NCBI RefSeq assembly: GCF_000970025.1
Contig: NZ_CP009528.1
Location: forward strand, 4,389,168 to 4,453,167
Origin: Methanosarcina barkeri MS
Lineage (GTDB): Archaea > Halobacteriota > Methanosarcinia > Methanosarcinales > Methanosarcinaceae
DNA: 64,000 nt
Reading direction: 5' to 3'
Shown here: positions 45,516 through 55,534 of the stretch, piece after piece
Layout of the letters: each line of letters starts with the position of its first letter
How positions within the stretch are numbered: position 1 is the stretch's first letter
Position numbers and translations under genes: made by a program
The notes under the pieces: generated by a model
What the model saw: only the letters and a program-made list of their open reading frames with translations
Told to the model about the DNA's origin: nothing
Database searches by the model: none

Positions 45516-47135
45516 ATGAAATTTGATCCGGAAAAAATAAAGAGGGACGCTAAAGAGAACTTCGACCTTACCTGGAATGAGGGCAAAAAACTTGTCAAGA
45601 CACCTACTCTGAACGAACGTTATCCCAGAACCACTTTGAAATATGGAAAAGCTCATCCCGTTTACGATACAATCCAGAAACTTAGAGAAGCATATTTAAG
45701 AATGGGCTTTGAAGAAATGATGAACCCTCTGATAGTGGATGATAAAGAGGTACACAAACAGTTCGGAAGCGAAGCTCTTGCAGTCCTAGACCGCTGTTTT
45801 TATCTTGCAGGCCTGCCAAGACCGAACGTTGGAATTTCCGATGAGCGCACCGCAGAGGTAAAAGAGATTCTCGGGGACATAGGCGACGATGGAGTAGAAA
45901 AGATAAGACAGGTTCTCCATTCGTATAAAAAAGGAAAAATAGAAGGAGACGACCTTGTACCCGAGATTTCAACAGTACTTGGAGTTTCGGATGCACTTGT
46001 TGCAGATATGATCGAAAAGGTTTTCCCGGAATTTAAAGAGCTTGTACCCCAGGCAAGCACGAAGACTCTCCGCAGCCACATGACCAGCGGCTGGTTTATT
46101 TCTCTCAGTGCCCTCCTTGAAAGACAAGAGCCACCCTTCCACTTCTTCTCCGTAGACCGCTGTTTTAGACGAGAACAGCAAGAGGATGCCTCAAGACTCA
46201 TGACCTATTATTCGGCTTCCTGCGTAATTATGGATGAAGATGTGACTGTTGACCATGGAAAAGCAGTTTCAGAAGGGCTCCTTTCCCAGTTTGGATTTGA
46301 AAAATTCCTTTTCAGGCCCGATGAGAAACGCAGCAAATACTATATTCCTGACACGCAGACCGAGGTGTTTGCCTTCCATCCAAAACTTGTGGGCTCTAAC
46401 TCAAAGTACTCTGACGGCTGGATCGAGATTGCAACTTTCGGAATTTATTCCCCAACAGCGCTTGCCCAATATGATATCCCGTATCCTGTAATGAATCTCG
46501 GGCTTGGAGTGGAAAGGCTAGCAATGATTCTTCATGATGCCCCCGATATCCGCTCTCTTACCTATCCACAGATTCCACAGTATACTGAGTGGGAAATGTC
46601 AGATGGTGAACTTGCAAAACAGGTTTTCGTAGATAAGGTACCCGAAACTCCTGAAGGACTTGCGATTGCAGCTTCCATTGTTTCCCAGTGCGAACTGCAT
46701 GGAGAAGAACCAAGCCCCTGTGAATTCCCTGCCTGGGAAGGAGAAGTTTGCGGGAGAAAAGTAAAAGTTTCCGTAATCGAGCCCGAAGAAAACACAAAGC
46801 TTTGCGGACCTGCAGCTTTTAATGAAGTTGTAGCATATCAGGGAGAAATAATGGGAATTCCAAATACCAAGAAATGGCAGAAAGCTTTTGAAAACCATTC
46901 TGCAAGGGCAGGAATTCGCTTTATAGAAGCATTTGCAGCCCAGGCCGCCAGAGAAATTGAAGAAGCTGCTATGTCAGGAGCAACTGAGCATATAGCCAGG
47001 ATAAGAATCGCCAAAGTTCCCTCGGAAGTTAACCTGAGAATAGGCTCTATTGCTCAGCGTTATATCACAGGCAAAAAGAAAAAAATAGATATGAGAGGCC
47101 CGGTTTTCACATCTGTAAAAGCTGAATTCGTGTGA
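45516..47135 (+). CDS. sepS: O-phosphoserine--tRNA(Cys) ligase SepRS
   Basis: A 539-aa class II synthetase, relative of the PheRS alpha chain. It charges tRNA-Cys with phosphoserine, later converted to cysteine by SepCysS. The N-terminus MKFDPEKIKRDAKENFDLTW is diagnostic. The catalytic core has KAHPVYDTIQKLREAYLRMGF with NPLIVDD (motif 1 region), LRSHMTSGWF, FFSVDRCFRREQQEDASRLM (motif 2, with Arg contacts) and MNLGLGVERLAMIL (motif 3). The C-terminal part includes an anticodon-binding region. AGAGGA lies nine bases before the ATG. It overlaps the DUF169 frame at its 3' end. Confidence 0.96.
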   Translation: MKFDPEKIKRDAKENFDLTWNEGKKLVKTPTLNERYPRTTLKYGKAHPVYDTIQKLREAYLRMGFEEMMNPLIVDDKEVHKQFGSEALAVLDRCFYLAGLPRPNVGISDERTAEVKEILGDIGDDGVEKIRQVLHSYKKGKIEGDDLVPEISTVLGVSDALVADMIEKVFPEFKELVPQASTKTLRSHMTSGWFISLSALLERQEPPFHFFSVDRCFRREQQEDASRLMTYYSASCVIMDEDVTVDHGKAVSEGLLSQFGFEKFLFRPDEKRSKYYIPDTQTEVFAFHPKLVGSNSKYSDGWIEIATFGIYSPTALAQYDIPYPVMNLGLGVERLAMILHDAPDIRSLTYPQIPQYTEWEMSDGELAKQVFVDKVPETPEGLAIAASIVSQCELHGEEPSPCEFPAWEGEVCGRKVKVSVIEPEENTKLCGPAAFNEVVAYQGEIMGIPNTKKWQKAFENHSARAGIRFIEAFAAQAAREIEEAAMSGATEHIARIRIAKVPSEVNLRIGSIAQRYITGKKKKIDMRGPVFTSVKAEFV

Positions 47136-47179
47136 AAGCCAGAAAAGCGCGAAGGCCAGAAAAAACAGGAGCAAATTAC

Positions 47180-47923
47180 ATGCACACCGACCAAAGCCCT
47201 TTTTCAAAATATCCGGAGCTCAGCCAGCTAATGGAGACCGGCGAGCCTGTATGTGTAACCTTCGAAACAGAGCACGAAATTGGGCGCAAAGTCGGAAGTA
47301 AAGTAGGGCACGAAGCTGAAAAAAGTATTGAGAGAAAAAACAAGGAGATAGTAGCTGGCACAGGAGACGAAAAGTTTCCTGAAAAATCCAATTTTCTTTT
47401 TTGCGAACTTGTGCAAAAAGCCCGTCTGGGAGAAGCGTTCCTTATTTCAGGGCAGAACTGCTCTCCTGGGGATTATGTGCTGGGCTTTTCTGAAAAGAGC
47501 CCTGCAGCATACTACCTGAGTTCAGGAAGATATAAAGACTCACAGGCTGCGGAAAATGCAGCCTTATCACTCCCGAGATTGAAAAAAAAGTTTTGTTTTG
47601 TGAGAATCGAGCCCTTATCTCTGAATAAAGGTTGTTTTGATGTGTTGATTCTTTTCCTGAAACCTGAAAAAGCTATGCGCATTGTTCAGGCAAGTGCCTA
47701 CCCTGAAGGAAAAAGGGCAGTAATGGATACAATGGGTGCAGCTTCCATCTGTGGAGACTGTACAGTGTTTGCATACAGGGAAGGTATGGGCCTATCTTTC
47801 GGGTGCAAGGGATCAAGAAAACACAGTGGATATGCAGATTTTGAAGTTCCTCTTGGGCTTTCTTTTGAAAAAGCATCTGAAATAGAAGAAATTCTCTCAA
47901 AACTTCCGGAAACGAGGGAGTAA
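47180..47923 (+). CDS. DUF169 family protein
   Basis: About 247 aa. The ATG at 47180 has AGGAG nine bases upstream; a longer frame from GTG at 47132 would overlap sepS by four bases. Family features: FCELVQKARLGEAFLISGQNCSPGD, YYLSSGRYKDSQAAENAAL, DVLILFLKPEKAMRIVQ, MGAASICGDCTVFAYREGMG and SFGCKGSRKHSGYADFEVPLGL. The conserved Cys residues in SICGDC and GCKGSR suggest a redox or metal site. An insertion around residues 30-65 (EHEIGRKVGSKVGHEAEKSI) is specific to this copy. DUF169 function is unknown. The position just behind sepS suggests co-expression. Confidence 0.85.
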   Translation: MHTDQSPFSKYPELSQLMETGEPVCVTFETEHEIGRKVGSKVGHEAEKSIERKNKEIVAGTGDEKFPEKSNFLFCELVQKARLGEAFLISGQNCSPGDYVLGFSEKSPAAYYLSSGRYKDSQAAENAALSLPRLKKKFCFVRIEPLSLNKGCFDVLILFLKPEKAMRIVQASAYPEGKRAVMDTMGAASICGDCTVFAYREGMGLSFGCKGSRKHSGYADFEVPLGLSFEKASEIEEILSKLPETRE

Positions 47924-48592
47924 AAAGTTAATTAAAGAATTCTCTGGTTTCCAAGAGCAAATAAAGAATTATTGAAACTATATGTGCTTCTATACCTGCT
48001 AGTCTTCCAGAAATCAGGAAGAAAATCTCACTTTGGAATTAGTAAGAAAATCTTATTCTGGAATTAGTAAGAAAATCTTATTCTGGAATTAGTAAGAAAA
48101 ACCCATTCTGGAATTAGTAAGAAAATCTCATTCTGAAATTAGTAAGAAAATCTCATTCTGGAATTAGTAAGTAACCCATTCTTTTAACTCATTTTTAAAC
48201 TCAATTTTTTTAAAAATATGCAACCGAAAGCGGCATTTTTTGTTGAAAAACTTATATCCCACTTTCCGCAGATGTCTGATAAATTTTACTATTTTTCCCG
48301 ATATCGTTTTTCCTAGTATCTTTATATCTTATTTTAAATTGTGTTTCTCCGTTTACTTATTCATTTAAACATTATATATTCAGTAAAGGTTTTCCTTCTT
48401 GTTTTTTGGTAGCAACAATTGAGATCCCAGACAATCTCAATACTAAATTTTGGAAATCACTCCAAAAACGATAGCAAGAAAATTATTCATTTTAAGAGGA
48501 CATCTGCGGAAAGACAGCTATATGAAACGTATATTCGACAGGTCAACATCAATTACAGTAAAATATCTTTTCCAGATCGGGTGGAGATAAGT
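47924..48592. other. Intergenic region with 25-bp repeats
   Basis: About 670 bases between sepS-DUF169 and the convergent beta-lactamase-like pseudogene. The repeat is at 48034-48172. A plus-strand frame of 82 codons (48419-48667) runs into the pseudogene and has no family resemblance. Confidence 0.5.
48034..48172. repeat. 25-bp tandem repeat, about six copies
   Basis: Unit ggaattagtaagaaaatct followed by tattct or cattct. Copies start near 48036, 48061, 48086, 48111, 48136 (gaaattag variant at one position) and 48160. Small variations (tta/cca/tca) separate the copies. Non-coding. Confidence 0.9.
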
Positions 48593-49623
48593 TTAGTCCA
48601 GTGTAGCCGGGATAATACATTCTTTAATCAATTTCCACCTATCAAGAGGATTAATAATGAATTCTGATGCAATTGCTATGACCAGGTCTTTTTCTGGAAT
48701 ACAACAAATAACATTACCACCGTCTCCCAGTGCTAAATATGCAAAAACCCCGTCCTCTTCGCGTAACCACCACAAATAACCGTATTTATTGAGGTTCATA
48801 GCTGTTGATTCGTCAATCCATGTCCCGGAAATAATCTGATTATTGTCCCAAATTCCATGGTTAAGATATAGAAAACCGAAACGTGCCATGTCACGGGGAG
48901 TCAGCTTAAGTCCCCATCCTCCCGTAGAGTTACCGTTTGGGTCTTTAACCCATCCTTTCACATTTTTCCCGAATAAATCCTCAAACCCAAACGCTTTCAT
49001 TTCATGATCCGGGATTTCTTTCATGCCAATGGGTTTAAATAAGCGTTCATTGGCAAACTCACGGGCACTTTTTCCTGTGCTACGAGTAATGATAGTTAAA
49101 GCAGGTGCGCCCCTGCAGTGGAATACTTAAAAGTTCCAATACTTCCCTTTTGGCCCAGCATATCCAGAATATACTTTACCCAGTCAGGCTGCATACACAT
49201 CCTGTCCAGCGGTTCGTGCCAGTCCTCAAATAGATAAGGGGCCGTCATAGTGAGAAGATGGCGTATGGTAATTTCTCGTTTCTGTAAATCAGCAGAATCG
49301 GGAGCGTACTCAGGGAAAAAATCCAGCACCTTCTGGTCTACATTTTCAATATATCTTGCATCTATGGCAATACCAATAAGAGCAGATATTATGCTTTTCG
49401 TTACAGATGCCACATGGTGTGTATCATCCGGGCCATAACCATTAAAGTATCTTTCATAAACGATATATCCATTTTTCACAACAACAATACCATTTATATT
49501 GCTGTACTCGGATTTTATCATAGGTTCAAGCTCTGAAAGCTTTTCTGAATCCATTCTCAAGGTTCCCGAGTCTACAGCTTTCCATTTTGTAGTTGGCCAG
49601 TAGTTTCTTTGCATTATAGACAC
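48593..49623 (-). pseudogene. Frameshifted beta-lactamase/serine hydrolase family gene
   Basis: The 5' frame (49623 to 49096) contains HHVASVTKSIISALIGIAI, the S-x-x-K catalytic motif, and RHLLTMTAPYLFEDWHEP. It ends in FKYSTAGAHLL, where the Y-x-N motif of class C relatives is Y-S-T. The 3' part continues one frame over with LTIITRSTGKSAREFANERL and then MKEIPDHEMKAFGFEDL to a normal end. The shift falls in a T-run at about 49095. Total length is 1031 bases, one short of 344 codons, which fits a single-base deletion. Relatives hydrolyse esters or amides and are often secreted, but no signal peptide is seen here. Confidence 0.85.
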
Positions 49624-50625
49624 TTCCCCAAAGACATAATATAGTGCTTTTGTTCTTAACTCTCATTTAAGCTTTTTAATACATTTATATCACTAATAAA
49701 GAGATTAATAGCTCCATATGTCGAAAATATAGCCAAATAATAGTAATTTAGTATATAAAACTCCTTAAAAAGGTTTAAATTCTTTATATTTCACGTTTTT
49801 TTGGTTAATCTTCTTATTAAACCAATTAAGATCAGGATCTATACCCGTACATTTGACTGGGAATATGAAATCAAAAACACCTAATACCTCCAAAAATAGT
49901 TTTTATTTAGAATTTTTGTTCAATGTGATAACCAGAGACTTCACAAGTGCTCACCAAAAAAAGAAGTACAATACTCCTAGATAAATTTTACGATTTTAAA
50001 TTGGATTAAATAGAGTTTTAAATTAAAATTATACGTATTTTTTGAAAAAAGGATATAATACATAATATTTTTTGGAATAAAGTATTAATTTATTTTTAAT
50101 TTCAAATTAGAATTTAAGTTTCTGAAACGTTTTTTTATTTTGTTTAGCTAGAGTTGAGAAAAATTACAGTTTTTTATAGCCTTTTCAGTTTGTAGAATAC
50201 TCATAGATCGAGAGAGACTGGAAGGATTAGAATTTGGTTTTAGACCTTCAAGATTATAGAGATCTTCCCAACGATCTTTGACTCTCTTGAAGAGGACATA
50301 CTCATTAACATAATCAATTGACATAGCATAGAGTTCTTCACAATGTTCCGGGAAATTACCCACAAGAAGAGGGTTTTGAGCTCTGCCATCATATTAGAAA
50401 ATAAAAATGGTATAATTCACTTTTCACCAAATGTCATTATGTACCCAAATTACTTTAATATGTTTCAAAAACGCTATCAAGATAAAATATTTATTTTCAA
50501 AAAAATACTGCGAAATGTTGGATCCAGAGCTGCCAGTGGGATGAGTTTATATAGAAGTACAAACATGTAAAATGCAATTTTAATTGCAGAGCTATTTCAA
50601 ACTCATACTAATGGAGGATTAAATC
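49624..50625. other. 1-kb intergenic region with thermosome promoter
   Basis: AT-rich. A minus-strand frame of 71 codons at 50148-50363 (MGNFPEHCEELYAMSIDYVN...) has moderately protein-like composition but no ribosome site or relatives I know; I treat it as uncertain. The thermosome promoter is listed separately. Confidence 0.45.
50543..50625 (+). promoter_or_regulatory. Probable promoter and ribosome site of the thermosome gene
   Basis: A TATA-like box gtttatatagaa lies at 50545-50556, about 70-80 bases before the ATG. GGAGG at 50612-50616 precedes the start at 50626. Thermosome genes are heat-induced in archaea, but no operator can be read here with certainty. Confidence 0.6.
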
Positions 50626-52284
50626 ATGGCAGGACAGCCAATATTTATTTTAAAAGAAGGAAGTAAGCGAACCAGAGGCAGGGATGCCCAGAATAATAAT
50701 ATCATGGCTGCAAAGGCAGTAGCAGAAGCAGTCAGAACAACCCTTGGTCCCAAGGGCATGGACAAAATGCTTGTGGACTCCATGGGCGATGTGGTTATTA
50801 CAAACGACGGGGCAACCATCCTCAAAGAAATGGACATCGAACATCCCGCAGCAAAGATGGTAGTAGAAGTAGCCAAGACCCAGGATGAGGAAGTCGGAGA
50901 CGGCACTACCAGTGCAGCTGTAGTCGCAGGCCAGCTCTTAAGTAAAGCTGAGGATTTAATCGAGCAGGAAATTCACCCGACAATTATCGCAGCAGGGTAC
51001 AGGCTTGCAGCCGAAAAAGCCGTAGAAGTCCTGGACTCCCTTGCAATGACAGTAGAACTGTCCAACCGTGACCTGCTGGTCAGCATTGCTGAAACTGCAA
51101 TGACTGGAAAAGGTGCAGAGTCCTCCAAAAAACTCCTCTCAGAGATCGCCGTAGATGCTGTAACAAGCGTTGTAGACTCAAACGGAAAGAATACTGTTGA
51201 CAAAGACAACATCAATGTTGTTAAGAAAGTCGGCGGTAAGGTAGAGGATTCCGAGCTTATCCGTGGTATGATCATTGATAAGGAAAGAATCCACCCCAAC
51301 ATGCCTGAAAAAGTTAAGGACGCAAAAATCATTCTTCTCAACAGCGCAATCGAACTGAAGGACACCGAAGTAGATGCGGAAATCTCCATAACCTCCCCTG
51401 ACCAGCTCCAGTCCTTCCTTGATCAGGAAGAGCAGATGCTCAAGAAGATCGTCCAGAAGGTTATCAGCAGCGGAGCAAATGTTGTCTTCTGCCAGAAGGG
51501 AATTGAAGAACTTGCCCAGCACTACCTTGCAAAAGCAGGTATCTTTGCTGTCCGTAGAGTTAAGAAGAGCGACATGGAAAAACTCGCAAGAGCAACAGGC
51601 GGCAAACTCATCACAAACATGGATGAAATCACTCCTGAAGACCTCGGATATGCAGCACTCGTTGAAGAGAAAAAGGTTGGCGGAGACAGCATGACTTTTG
51701 TCACAGGCTGCGACAACCCGAAAGCTGTAACAATCCTGCTGCGCGGCGGTACAGAGCATGTTGTTGACAGTATTGACAGTGCTCTTGAAGATGCCCTGCG
51801 TGTGGTCGGAGTTGCAATCGAAGATGAGAAGCTCGTTGCAGGCGGCGGTTCCCCTGAAGTTGAGGTTGCACTCAGACTCCAGGAATACGCAGCAACCCTC
51901 GAAGGTAGAGAACAACTTGCAGTTAAAGCCTATGCTGAAGCTCTTGAGATTATTCCAAGAACTCTTGCAGAAAACGCAGGCCTAGATCCAATCGACATGC
52001 TCATGGAGCTGCGTTCACAGCACGAAAAAGGTGTAAAGACCGCAGGACTCAATGTTTACGAAGGCAAAGTCGTTGACATGTGGAAAAACTTCGTAGTTGA
52101 GCCTCTCAGAGTCAAGACCCAGGTTATCAATGCAGCTACTGAGTCTGCAGTTATGATTCTCAGGATCGACGACGTCATAGCTTCTACCCGTGCAGCAGGC
52201 CCTGAAGAAGGCGGAATGCCTCCAGGAGCAATGGGCGGAATGCCAGGCGGAATGCCAGGCGGAATGCCTCCAGGAATGATGTAA
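50626..52284 (+). CDS. ths: Thermosome subunit (group II chaperonin)
   Basis: A 552-aa chaperonin subunit. [31 protein letters not shown] (nucleotide binding), [16 protein letters not shown] (the catalytic Asp region GDGTT), [17 protein letters not shown] and [15 protein letters not shown] are all canonical. The C-terminus carries repeated GGMP units ([19 protein letters not shown]), which line the cavity. It would assemble into an eight-fold double ring and fold proteins with ATP. Which of several Methanosarcina paralogs it is cannot be said from this window. A hairpin terminator follows. Confidence 0.96.
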   Translation: MAGQPIFILKEGSKRTRGRDAQNNNIMAAKAVAEAVRTTLGPKGMDKMLVDSMGDVVITNDGATILKEMDIEHPAAKMVVEVAKTQDEEVGDGTTSAAVVAGQLLSKAEDLIEQEIHPTIIAAGYRLAAEKAVEVLDSLAMTVELSNRDLLVSIAETAMTGKGAESSKKLLSEIAVDAVTSVVDSNGKNTVDKDNINVVKKVGGKVEDSELIRGMIIDKERIHPNMPEKVKDAKIILLNSAIELKDTEVDAEISITSPDQLQSFLDQEEQMLKKIVQKVISSGANVVFCQKGIEELAQHYLAKAGIFAVRRVKKSDMEKLARATGGKLITNMDEITPEDLGYAALVEEKKVGGDSMTFVTGCDNPKAVTILLRGGTEHVVDSIDSALEDALRVVGVAIEDEKLVAGGGSPEVEVALRLQEYAATLEGREQLAVKAYAEALEIIPRTLAENAGLDPIDMLMELRSQHEKGVKTAGLNVYEGKVVDMWKNFVVEPLRVKTQVINAATESAVMILRIDDVIASTRAAGPEEGGMPPGAMGGMPGGMPGGMPPGMM

Positions 52285-52320
52285 TCCGGAAAGGTAACAA
52301 AATCATTTTGGGACAAACAG

Positions 52321-52356
52321 GGAAAGGCACGGTTTTCAAGCCATGCCTTCCTTTTA
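52321..52356 (+). terminator. Hairpin terminator after the thermosome gene
   Basis: GGAAAGGCACGG (52321-52332) pairs with CCATGCCTTCC (52341-52351), with one bulge and one mismatch, followed by ttttag. Placed 37 bases after the stop codon. Confidence 0.6.
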
Positions 52357-52538
52357 GCCCTTAAAAATTGAAGTCTGAAAAACTCTCTTCCGGCCTCTCA
52401 CCGGAAATTGATGTGAATCTCCAAGTAACTCTCCTTTTTTCAGGCTTTTTTCAGGCTTTAGAAGGTTATTTGGGTTGTTTTCAGGTTTTTCAATTTTGAA
52501 ACGTATAGCTCCTTATCTGGCTTTACAGGACTTTTTAC

Positions 52539-53660
52539 TTACTTCTTTTCAAGGCAATTAAGAACATCTTCAGCTCTGAATTTTGTATTTATAATTCTCG
52601 TCCTGCCTCTCTGGCCCTTGCCGGTAAAGTCCGCATCTATGTAGTTAAGTACCTGGAGCTTGTTGACAATTCCATAAAAACGAGTATATCCAAGCTGAGT
52701 TAATTCGTGGAAGGATTTGTAAAGTTCACCTGCATGGACTTCTCCTTTTTTTGCTATTAGCTCAAGCAGGTGTTTTTCAGGATCTGAAAGGAGGCTTATA
52801 CCCCTGCACAAATGAAGCAGTTTGGACGCTTCGTAAGTTTTTTCCACATCTTCAGAAGAGATTGTGCGGCTTCCCCTGCGTTCGGCATTAAAACCGGAAC
52901 GTTTTAGAAGGTCAATTCCAACTCTGAGGTCCCCTGTCCTTTCTACATACGATACTACGAGTTCAAGTAATTCATCAGAAATCACTTTAGGATAAAAGCC
53001 GTATTTTACCCGGTCTTTGAGAATATCAAGAATTTCGACATTTTCGTATCTCGGGAAAGGAATGTCTTCAGGCAGGAATACCGAATTCACCCTGGAATCC
53101 AGGCAATAGAGGTCCGAAGCATCATTTACGATTCCAATTATCCCTATCTTTGTTCCGGGGTACTGCTCATGTGCCCTTAAAAGCGAGTACATCACCTCAT
53201 TGGCATGCCCTTCATAGCAGAGATAATTGAGGTCATCCAGAGCAACAAGCAGAACTTTCTCCGAAGAAACTAGAAAATTAACTACGGCTTCAAAGATTTT
53301 CCTGAAAGCAACTCCTGAGTTGGGAGGAGAGATTCCAAAAAGCTTCCTGTAAATCCTGGACATTACTGCAAAACGTGTGGAATCAATCTGACAGTTAACT
53401 TTGACAGTAACGACACCGGTTGCATGAGCTTCAACTTCCCCGAATACCTTCATAACTGCACTGGTCTTTCCTGTTCCGGGAGGACCTACAAGCAAACAAT
53501 TCAAAGGCCGCATACCGCGCAGGGCTGGCTTGAGCGCAAATCTGAGCCCATTTAATTGTGACTCCCTGTGAGGGAAATATTCAGGGAGATAGTCAGGCTC
53601 AAGCACAGACGGGTCCTTAAATAGGGTCTCATCCCAGAATAGTATGTCTTTACCTGTCAA
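52539..53660 (-). CDS. cdc6: ORC1-type DNA replication protein (Orc1/Cdc6 family)
   Basis: A 373-aa AAA+ initiator. LLVGPPGTGKTSAVMKV is Walker A, VLLVALDDLNYLC Walker B, and RFPRYENVEILDILKDRV-type sequence (FPRYENVEIL) marks sensor/box VII. VERTGDLRVGIDLLKRSG is sensor 2 (the family has GDxRxAxDLL). The C-terminal winged helix includes GEVHAGELYKSFHELTQLGYTRFYGIVNKLQ. Such proteins bind replication origins. The protein is short of the 400-aa average, and its upstream region shows no origin-box repeats that I can recognise, so it may be the non-origin-linked paralog. Confidence 0.93.
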   Translation of the reverse strand: MTGKDILFWDETLFKDPSVLEPDYLPEYFPHRESQLNGLRFALKPALRGMRPLNCLLVGPPGTGKTSAVMKVFGEVEAHATGVVTVKVNCQIDSTRFAVMSRIYRKLFGISPPNSGVAFRKIFEAVVNFLVSSEKVLLVALDDLNYLCYEGHANEVMYSLLRAHEQYPGTKIGIIGIVNDASDLYCLDSRVNSVFLPEDIPFPRYENVEILDILKDRVKYGFYPKVISDELLELVVSYVERTGDLRVGIDLLKRSGFNAERRGSRTISSEDVEKTYEASKLLHLCRGISLLSDPEKHLLELIAKKGEVHAGELYKSFHELTQLGYTRFYGIVNKLQVLNYIDADFTGKGQRGRTRIINTKFRAEDVLNCLEKK

Positions 53661-54165
53661 GAGAAGTTACTCCATAGGTTGTTAATCGGTTATTATCAAT
53701 AATATTGAAAGTCGGGCTGTAAAAGTATTTCTGGCTGGAGCCGAGCTTAATGGGTTACAGGGGTAGAAATAAGGTGATTCCGCATTTCTAATCGAATAAT
53801 CTCTACTGATTTTGAATTTAATGGTCTCTATGCATCAACCTATAACATTCGGGTCAGATATTACATGAATGGACTTCAATTAATAAGAGAGTTTTAGATT
53901 TATCATTAGTAAATTAAATTCCCAGAGAGCTAGATTTTTATAAATATTTCAGCCATTTTTTCTAAATTTTTAGTAGATATGCTTTACTGCATTTAGCTTT
54001 TTTGAATTTTCACTCAATTCCTTCCATTACAAAACAAGAGTCAGTAGTACAATCCAGGCATATAGAGTATGCAAAAGACCGCTTCACAAACTGTTTTATT
54101 TAGTGAATTAAGCCATTGATGCTCCTCTATTAATTAGTTGATATTTAAAAAGACCTGTAGTTTAG
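53661..54165. other. AT-rich region upstream of cdc6
   Basis: About 500 bases. I looked for origin-recognition-box-like inverted GC-rich repeats and saw none. No gene. Confidence 0.4.
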
Positions 54166-54316
54166 GGCTCTATAGAAATTCTGTTGCTGGAGGAATCTCA
54201 AACACCTGTGATTCAAGACGTGAGTTGGATCTCAATTATTGAATCTGATCTGTTTTTGTCTACTTAAATTCAATCCAATCTGTTTCTGTCTATTTTATTA
54301 GGATTTCTACAGAGCC

Positions 54317-55070
54317 AAAATACAGTTGTTTTCTATACTTTCCCCCAACTTTCTTTCTTTTTCTTTTCTTTTCTTTTCTTTTCTTTTCTTTTCTTTTCTT
54401 TTCTTTTCTTTTCTTTTCTTTTCTTTTCTTTTCTTTAAAGGTATAATTGAGTCTGCTTTTATTTCTTCTCTAATTAGAGTATGAATTTTTTCGGAATCAT
54501 ACCCTTTATCCATCACATAACATTGTGATTTTCTTGTCCTATTTGATTGTCTTATTAAAGCATTTGCATGTTTATTTCATGATCTGTTTTTTGACTAATT
54601 TTCCATTCTAATATTACCTTTTTTAGTGTCTAATGACATTGAAGTTTTCAGAAAACTTTTTTGAAGCTTTCCTGTTCTGCGTGAATAATAATAACTTGCG
54701 TAAGAACTTGTAAATACGTTGCATCGGTTGCTGTAATAGAGACATTTTCTCCATGTGAATAAAAAAGCTTTAGAATCCTTGACAAAATGAGGTTAAACAG
54801 AGAAGAAGGAATTCTTGACACAAACTTTTGAAGGGTAGTGAAATGTGGAATCTTATCAAGATTAAGTTTTTCTTTTATATCTTTCATAAGGTCGATAAGT
54901 TCTACAAAATCACGATAGTCTGTGCTTATATATTCTTTCAATAAAACCAGAACAAGAAGCTGATGTTGAGTATAAACATGCTTGGAATATTTGCAGGAAT
55001 AAAGATTCAGTCTCGAAGATTGGACAATTTCAAGGCTGATATCAACAAATTCGATGTATTATTCGATTTC
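54317..55070 (-). pseudogene. Broken IS5-like transposase (N-terminal and middle parts)
   Basis: From about 55070 the minus strand reads EFVDISLEIVQSSRLNLYSC, KYSKHVYTQHQLLVLVLLKE, YISTDYRDFVELIDLMKDIK and ISITATDATYLQ, the usual N-terminal and first-Asp regions. After a frameshift it reads SYYYSRRTGKLQKSFLKTSM, then stops. Then CYVMDKGYDSEKIHTLIREE, with the second Asp, leads into IIPLKKRKEKK, where a pentanucleotide expansion replaces the normal continuation. No complete frame remains, so this copy cannot make a transposase. Confidence 0.8.
54357..54436. repeat. Pentanucleotide microsatellite (TTTTC)n, about 15-16 copies
   Basis: Uninterrupted ttttc repeats lie inside the degenerate transposase, at the place where the protein has its Lys/Arg-rich KRKRK segment. 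On the minus strand they encode KRKEKKRKEKK and so on. The tract is the purest simple repeat in the window. Confidence 0.95.
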
Positions 55071-55179
55071 AATATTGGAAGATTCCTTCGTTTTTATGAG
55101 ATGAATTAAAAGTAAAATATAACATTACAACTATAAAAATATGGTGTCAAACCTCAATTTAGGGGATTTCTACAGAGCC

Positions 55180-55388
55180 TGTATTCTGGTCTTTGACAAA
55201 ATTAAATACAATCAAAGAAATATATCAGAGACAACATTCTCTGTAGTGAAAAGAAAGCTTAGGGAAACAATTAGGTCAAGGAAGTTCAGGAATCAAGTAA
55301 AGGAAATTAAATTTAAATTGATAGTGTACAACATAAACAAAAAAGTGATAGAAATAATTTGCATAAAATTAAGGATTTCTACAAAGCC
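55180..55388 (+). pseudogene. C-terminal fragment of an IS5-like transposase with its right end
   Basis: The plus strand reads VFDKIKYNQRNISETTFSVV, KRKLRETIRSRKFRNQVKEI and KFKLIVYNINKKVIEIICIK, then an end-like ggatttctacaaagcc. This corresponds to the C-terminal third of IS5-like transposases, with the catalytic Glu in SETTFSVVKRK. It is opposite in orientation to the remnant at 54317-55070, so it comes from a second copy or an inversion. Confidence 0.75.
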
Positions 55389-55534
55389 GAAAAATTGTGT
55401 AGCCTTTACAAGGCTACCTGAATAGTTACACAAATTTGAAGTTGAAGTAAAATAGTGAGTCACCTGTATACGATATATACAATTGGAATAAAGAAATTAA
55501 AAAAGCGAAATAATTTTGGGATAAAATAAAGTAC

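Larger units (their letters stand above)
54166..55388. mobile_element. Degenerate IS5-like element(s), nested remnants
   Basis: End sequences of the type GGCTCTGTAGAAATCC occur four times: 54166-54181 (two mismatches), and reversed as ggatttctacagagcc at 54301-54316 and 55164-55179 and ggatttctacaaagcc at 55373-55388. A broken minus-strand transposase lies between 54301 and about 55070, and a plus-strand C-terminal fragment lies at 55180-55370. The layout suggests at least two copies, one truncated or inserted next to the other, followed by decay. Confidence 0.75.

Noticed and set aside
48419-48667. 82-codon plus-strand frame
   Set aside because: Runs into the 3' end of the beta-lactamase-like pseudogene and has no ribosome site or family signal.
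50148-50363. 71-codon minus-strand frame
   Set aside because: Moderately protein-like but with no ribosome site, no relatives known to me and in long non-coding DNA; not enough to call.
51178-51915. 245-codon minus-strand frame
   Set aside because: Antisense shadow of the thermosome gene; long antisense frames are common over such highly biased codons.
53661-54165. Replication origin next to cdc6
   Set aside because: No origin-recognition-box-like inverted repeats or clear duplex-unwinding element could be seen, so an origin is not claimed.
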